In this document: positions 59,074 to 64,000 of the stretch, one piece after another
How the letters are laid out: every line of letters begins with the position of its first letter
How positions within the stretch are numbered: the stretch's first letter is position 1
The notes under the pieces: generated by a model
What the model was told of the DNA's origin: nothing
The model's input: the letters and a program-made list of their open reading frames with translations, nothing else
Database searches by the model: none
Origin: Bombardia bombarda
Lineage: Eukaryota > Ascomycota > Sordariomycetes > Sordariales > Lasiosphaeriaceae
Length of the DNA: 64,000 nt
Assembly (NCBI GenBank): GCA_030512295.1
Contig: JAULSR010000002.1
Coordinates: 5,704,001-5,768,000, forward strand
Reading direction: 5' to 3'
Position numbers and translations under genes: made by a program

Positions 59074-60076
59074 GTCCTCCCAGAAAGAGGATGCGGGCGG
59101 TGTCGCGTCAAAATGTCTTTGTCGTGGGGCACACGGTCAGTTTCGGCCGAGGGTCAAAGAAGTTGCCAAAAAAAAAAAGTTTTTGGGTCATGTAAACAAC
59201 AAAAACAAACAAACGGATTTTAAATGGTAGCCGACGCTGTGAATAAAGGGGGTGCAGCGGCAGGGCAGAGCAGGGACGCACTTGGAAAAGAGGCCGACGA
59301 AATGCGCGATTGTCGGCCGGCTCAGATTGATACACGTGGAAAGCCTTAGGGTGCAGCAACGACGATGTTAGTTGATGCTCGTCACAGGATGACGATTGAG
59401 GTGTTGAGGTCGATCGGGATGTGAATGGGAATGGATCGCAGCTAAGCAGCATTCGCGGGACCGCGCCTCACCACCTAAGGTACCTCCCCTAGCTACCCCG
59501 GCGAATGTTAGGGCGATGAGCCTATGGACAGGCCCAATTCGGTGTTCCGCCGCGTGTGTCCTCCCTAAAAATCCCCCTACTTAGCGCATGGAGGTTGTTG
59601 CTTAGCGTCCAGGGTCTTCAGCGAAGCGGGGTACAAACGCCCCCCAAGACGCCCACTGCAGGGATTCCCCGCCCAAGCTTTCAACCCCCACCTCGGGCAG
59701 CAGTGCACCATTGGATCTCCCCTGAGACTGGGAAAGAGGAGACACAGGTATGTAAGTACTTCAACTCATCTTGAACCAACAATGGACGACCAACCAATTG
59801 TGTCTCACAGCTGCTTGCCTCATTGCCAACTACCTTAGGTAGCACTCTGAGCAATGCAGTGCAGCAGCAGCAGCCTCGAACCAGGGGGGCTAGAACTAGG
59901 TCTCTTGCCAAGAGACGCATGGACGATGTCGCATTCTTACATACGATTCGACCGTCTTTGATCTGACCTCCACGGACCGTTCCTGTGCATACATACTGCC
60001 GACTTATTACTCTATATACAAAGTAAAGTACCAGATACAAACGTACATACTTTACATGTATACGTCGACGCACACC
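59074..60076. other. Divergent intergenic region, STU1 and metallopeptidase
   Basis: Probable promoters of both genes. A short poly-A run lies near 59170. No gene is supported. Confidence 0.55.
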
Positions 60077-61107
60077 ATGGTCGTCGTTCCACAGACCACC
60101 GCCGCCTCGAGACCCGCCCTCGTCTTCCGGCTGCCCATATCTAGCGCGGTTCCCTCGCAGCAGGCACAGGCCGAGGATGAGGGCAAGGGGGCTCAAGGTG
60201 AGGCGAATGGTGATAATGCCGAAGCCGCCAAAAAACACCACAAGAGCTTCCCCCAGCCCAAGCTGCGTCTCGAGATCCGCGACCTCGGCCACTCCGGCGC
60301 GACCAAGTTCCTTGGCGCCGTCAACGCCGGCGATGTCCTCTCCGCCGCCGTTGCCAACGTCCAACGGCTGCTGTATCGCTCGCCGGCGGATCCGCACACT
60401 ACGATGCCGCCGACGCGGTCCGTAACTGTCATCCTGCGCGACATGGGCGGCGTTGCCTACACCACCGGGGTGCGTATGGGATGAGTTACTCATGATCATA
60501 TCTTACTAGTGACCAAACTCTGAACATATGTTAACCATACCACCAAGTACTAAGACCGACCTCGACAACGACCACAAAGAGATTCACTTCTCCCTCAACT
60601 ACATCAACAGCATCAACCCCGCCTCCCGCCTGACCTCCGAGATCACAGGTGTGCTTACCCACGAGCTGGTGCACTGCTACCAGTGGAACGCCCTGGGGAC
60701 CTGCCCCGGCGGTTTGATCGAGGGCATCGCCGACTGGGTGCGGCTTAACTGCGACCTGAGCCCACCCCATTGGAAGCGCGAGACTACCGGCGGTATGCAA
60801 TCATCTTACAATACCTTGCCTATCATATGCTTGTATGCCTGACTAACACTCACAACAAAAAGACTGGGATGGTGGCTACCAACACACAGCCTACTTCCTC
60901 GAGTACCTCGAGAGCCGCTTCGGCTCGGGAACGATCCGCAGCGTCAACGAGAAGCTGCGGCTGCACAGGTACCAGGCCAAGCCCTTCTGGACAGAACTGC
61001 TGGGTCGGCCGGTTGAGCAACTATGGGGGGATTATGTCGAGAAAACGACGCCGTCATCGTCCACTACCACGGTCACCGTCACCGTGGATGAAGGAACACA
61101 AACATGA
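60077..61107 (+). CDS. Basic-secretory-protein-type zinc metallopeptidase
   Basis: Resembles the plant BSP family (PF04450), thought to be zinc endopeptidases. Three exons, 60077-60469, 60555-60792 and 60863-61107, give 291 residues; an in-frame ATG at 60056 would add seven. The core is HELVH (H167, E168, H171), continuing CYQWN, PGGLIEGIADWVRL and, in the last exon, DWDGGYQHTAYFLEYLE. This is the typical order of the family. Unlike plant BSPs it shows no signal peptide: the start is MVVVPQTTAASRPALVF, then a Glu/Gly/Ala/Lys-rich linker and a Pro-rich segment. It may act in the cytosol or leave by another route; that is open. The substrate is unknown. Confidence 0.88.
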
Positions 61108-61501
61108 CTGACGGACACATCCTCTTACGCATAGTAATAAACACATATAGTCGAGATGAACCAGACAACGATCAATGTATACAGGCAAGCAAGCAAGCGA
61201 CAGGGATCTAACTATTCGCGAGCCCCTCTTTGACTTTACAGTGCTGTTTATTCCTGTCCTGTTCCTGTCACGCCATGCCTTGTCCTATAACCTATTGTGA
61301 TCAGTGTGATGATCCAGTCCAGACCATGAAAAACAAAACATGAATACGAAACCCCAACGCACAAAATCCCCCCTTATAATAAACCAGCATTGACCCAGTG
61401 AACCCCAATGACGCCAATCCAAGATGCCTAATGGGTGGTGGTGGTGATAGATAGCGTATCGGTATCTCTTAGTACAAAACACAAACACTCAGAACCCGAC
61501 T
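61108..61501. other. Convergent 3' flanks
   Basis: Lies between the metallopeptidase and the membrane protein. No gene or repeat is seen. Confidence 0.65.
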
Positions 61502-62773
61502 CTAAGCATGCACCGCACCATCACTCTCGCTAATCACACTGCCCACCTCAGACCAGCTATTCGGCGTGGCAATCCCATCTCCCTCCTCGCTCATGACATC
61601 ATAATCACCAGCATGCGACGAGGCAGCATAATTACCTACATCCTCTCCTGAGCTAGCTAGCGACGCCGAGTCCGTCGGCGTAAGCGCCCCCTGGCTGATT
61701 ATCTCGGGCTCCGAGAGCGGCGCCGGCGGCGACACAGGCAACGGAGAGTAGAAACCAGGGTTCGAGCCAGAACCCTGTGCCCATGCCTGGATCGAGGCAT
61801 ATGCGTCGCGGCGGTCGCCCGACTCCTGGCCGGCAGTCATGTACTCGTTGTCCTCGAGCTCGCGGTCGACAGTGGCGCTGCTGCTGCGAGCCGTGAAGAC
61901 CTCAGACGTGACGACGGACTGCTGCTCTACAGGAAGACGCGGAGCAAATACCGCTGAGCCAGATGCATCGTGGTGGAAGTCAAAGTCAAAGAGAACCTCG
62001 GACACCGGTACAGGCGCAGCGATCTGGGCCACAGGCAGCTGCGGAGAAAGCGTTCGCGAAACAGGGGAGCGGGCGTCCTGTGGTGTTGCGTCGTAAATAT
62101 CCGACATGGTCTCGTCGTGGCCGGGCGACAGCATGCGCTTCTCGTCCTCCATGTTCATCTTCTCATCCATCTCAATACCCCACTCATCACCAAAGGGGTT
62201 CGCAATCACCGATGCATTCAGTCCGCGGACGCCCTCAACGCCGCGGCGTCTGACCGCACCACCACCACCACCGCTCTGCTGAGCTTGTTGTTGCTGTACA
62301 TCGGCGCCCGTATTATAGACAAAGCTTCCCCGCTCGAGGGCCGCCTTGTCCTCGTGCAGAAAGTCGTCAAACGAAGCCCCGCGCGCGACGTGAGACGGCC
62401 GGTTGCTAGTAGATGCCCTGCGTCTCTTCTCCTCCTCCATCGCCTCACGCTGGGCGTTCCAGTACATGAGCTCCTCGCGCTGTCGCCTCCGGGTCTCGTC
62501 GTCGGCGGCGACACCTTGATCAGTACCAAAAACGCCGCGGGACTCCATGAAGCCTTCGGCATCTTCGGGGCGGTTGAAGAACGGACCGCCAGGCTGCCGG
62601 GTGGGGTCGAGGTTGTCGCCTAGGGAGTGCAGGGCGATGGCGATGCGGCGGCGGAGGTCGTCGGCCATGCGCCGGATCTCGGGGGACTCATAGACGGCGA
62701 TGGCGGCGGCGACGGCCACCGACACGGCGATTATGCCGGCTGAGGCGAGGACGGCTTGGTTAACTGGGGGCAT
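61502..62773 (-). CDS. Single-pass membrane protein of unknown function
   Basis: One exon, 423 residues. I do not recognise a family with a known role. The N terminus carries one hydrophobic segment (about 7-28, VLASAGIIAVSVAVAAAIAV), then RRMADDLRRRIAIALHSLGD and a charged helix (DETRRRQREELMYWNAQRE). FDDFLHEDKAALERG is a compact conserved-looking block. The rest is acidic and Ser/Pro-rich, without further domains. The start at 62773 is preferred to the in-frame upstream start at 62830 because it puts the membrane segment next to the N terminus, as in tail-out anchors of mitochondria or ER. Which membrane it uses cannot be read. Confidence 0.75.
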   Translation of the reverse strand: MPPVNQAVLASAGIIAVSVAVAAAIAVYESPEIRRMADDLRRRIAIALHSLGDNLDPTRQPGGPFFNRPEDAEGFMESRGVFGTDQGVAADDETRRRQREELMYWNAQREAMEEEKRRRASTSNRPSHVARGASFDDFLHEDKAALERGSFVYNTGADVQQQQAQQSGGGGGAVRRRGVEGVRGLNASVIANPFGDEWGIEMDEKMNMEDEKRMLSPGHDETMSDIYDATPQDARSPVSRTLSPQLPVAQIAAPVPVSEVLFDFDFHHDASGSAVFAPRLPVEQQSVVTSEVFTARSSSATVDRELEDNEYMTAGQESGDRRDAYASIQAWAQGSGSNPGFYSPLPVSPPAPLSEPEIISQGALTPTDSASLASSGEDVGNYAASSHAGDYDVMSEEGDGIATPNSWSEVGSVISESDGAVHA

Positions 62774-64000
62774 TTCTTGAGTGGCGGATGCAAAGGATGT
62801 GTGTATCGGGGGATGCAGTGGTGTTAACAAGGGAAGGAAAAGGAAGTATATGACAATCGTGTATTCCTAAGTCGCCTGCTGGATGAGGAGAATATCTTGT
62901 TTTGCTAGGCAGCGATGAAAGGAAGGGAAAGAAAATAATGAAGAAAACAATTTCAGGCACGAGGAGAGGAGATTGCGTAGTCGTCAACAGGTGTTTTGCC
63001 ACCACCCAATGTGATCGGACCAGGCAAGCACCGTGATTCGCAATGATTTGCGCGGGGTTGACGGTCTCACAACAGCAGGTAACGGTACGGTTGGTGTGGT
63101 GTAATGATGGGGATCGCTAACAAGGGCCTAGAACTTAGGTAGGGGAGTCGCTGGAAAGAAAGATGTGAAGTGGATACTGATAGGAAACTTGGCTTCTTTT
63201 TCACTCACCTTTTGCCGCGATTGGAACAGGCATTTTTGAACACTAGAGCAGAGGTCTATCGTCCCGAGTTCAACGGGGACAAGACGAGCTGTGAATGAGT
63301 GGATGGTGGGGGAGGTTGTAGAAAGAGGAGGAAAAAAAGAGATGGAGGCGGAAGGTGCTGAAGAGGACGTAATGCTTCCACCCACGCAGCCGCCGCGCAA
63401 GCAGGCTTGGCTTGGCTGCCAGGGGGGGCTGACGGCGACCCCTCCCTCCCCCCGTAGGTTTGGGTTGCCCCTCACTGACTTTTGTTAATAAGCGCGGGAG
63501 TGAACCTTCCATGTCCAAGGCGAACCATAAGGTACCTCAGGGCAACGCTTTTTGGAAATGAATACGGTATTGATAACGGGTACAAAAAGTGCGCAAAACT
63601 GCCTCAGTCCCTTTTCCACTCTGACCGAGGCGTCACGCTGGCCGACGCAATACATCAACAACCCCTCCACATGTGCCACATTTTGTCTTGTGTCTAGTAA
63701 AGGACGGCAATGTCCAAGGCGCACAGGGCACTTCTTATTAGGGAGGAAGGCATGCCGATTTGTTATTCGCCACCACGCCCATACTTATCAAGCCATGTGG
63801 TGTGGGAAAATGACCAACCGCGTGTGCTAGAACTACAACTGCCGCAGCACTTATCATCACAATACTTCTCTAGACAACTATGCATCTCAATCAAAAAGGA
63901 GAAAAAGATATTGTGTCGAGGCAGTTCAAGCTATCTCTTTGTTGAACCTACACAATAGAAGGTACGAAGTATCGCTATCCTTTCAAGCACGTTGAATCGG
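62774..64000. other. Intergenic to window edge
   Basis: Promoter side of the membrane-protein gene, then about 1.1 kb without a supportable gene. Short open frames on both strands lack domains. Confidence 0.5.

Noticed and set aside
59860..59900. CTCGAACCAGG, resembling a reversed tRNA B box
   Set aside because: No cloverleaf can be folded around it.
1..64000. CRISPR arrays, rRNA, viral or toxin genes, biosynthetic cluster
   Set aside because: None seen: no regularly spaced direct repeats with unique spacers, no rRNA signature, and no polyketide or peptide synthetase-like sequence.

Overview
The window looks like nuclear DNA of a filamentous ascomycete, most likely a Sordariomycete. The genes carry short GT-AG introns, two encode Zn2Cys6 regulators, the conserved proteins are of fungal type, there are two intron-bearing tRNA-Ala genes, and GGTAGGTA/TACCTACC motifs recur between genes. 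The species cannot be fixed from sequence alone. I support 19 protein genes, two tRNA genes, two short inverted-repeat elements and a set of tandem repeats. Exon borders come from splice signals and reading-frame arithmetic. No transcript data were available.

Layout, left to right. 0.8-3.3 kb: a minus-strand Zn2Cys6 regulator. 3.3-12.8 kb: a 9.5-kb stretch with no supportable gene, only tandem repeats. 12.8-25.5 kb: a membrane-anchored MOSC/mARC-like protein, condensin subunit SMC2, a LysM protein, the sterol-homeostasis protein ARV1 and V-ATPase subunit e. 26-31 kb: a 3-hydroxyisobutyrate/6-phosphogluconate dehydrogenase-like enzyme, divergent from mitochondrial N-acetylglutamate synthase. 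31-38.4 kb, all plus strand: a 0.4-kb inverted-repeat element, a BAR protein, tRNA-Ala, LSM4 and a mitochondrial PPR-like protein.

39.6-53.6 kb is all minus strand: a large regulator with its Zn2Cys6 finger in mid-protein, a second inverted-repeat element in its upstream region, methylenetetrahydrofolate reductase, a second tRNA-Ala, and a DUF676 serine esterase whose reading frame breaks at a run of five C. 55.7-62.8 kb: the CLASP protein STU1, a basic-secretory-protein-type metallopeptidase and a single-pass membrane protein of unknown function.

Most genes are dispersed housekeeping genes: chromosome condensation, spindle microtubules, RNA processing, arginine and one-carbon/methionine metabolism, vacuolar acidification, sterol traffic and mitochondrial expression. 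No secondary-metabolite cluster, virus, CRISPR array or rRNA is visible. The points most worth a second look are the two non-autonomous-looking elements, the tRNA-Ala pair that differ only inside the intron, the broken esterase frame, and the mid-finger regulator with a 6-residue His/Asp/Ser repeat and a prion-like tail.
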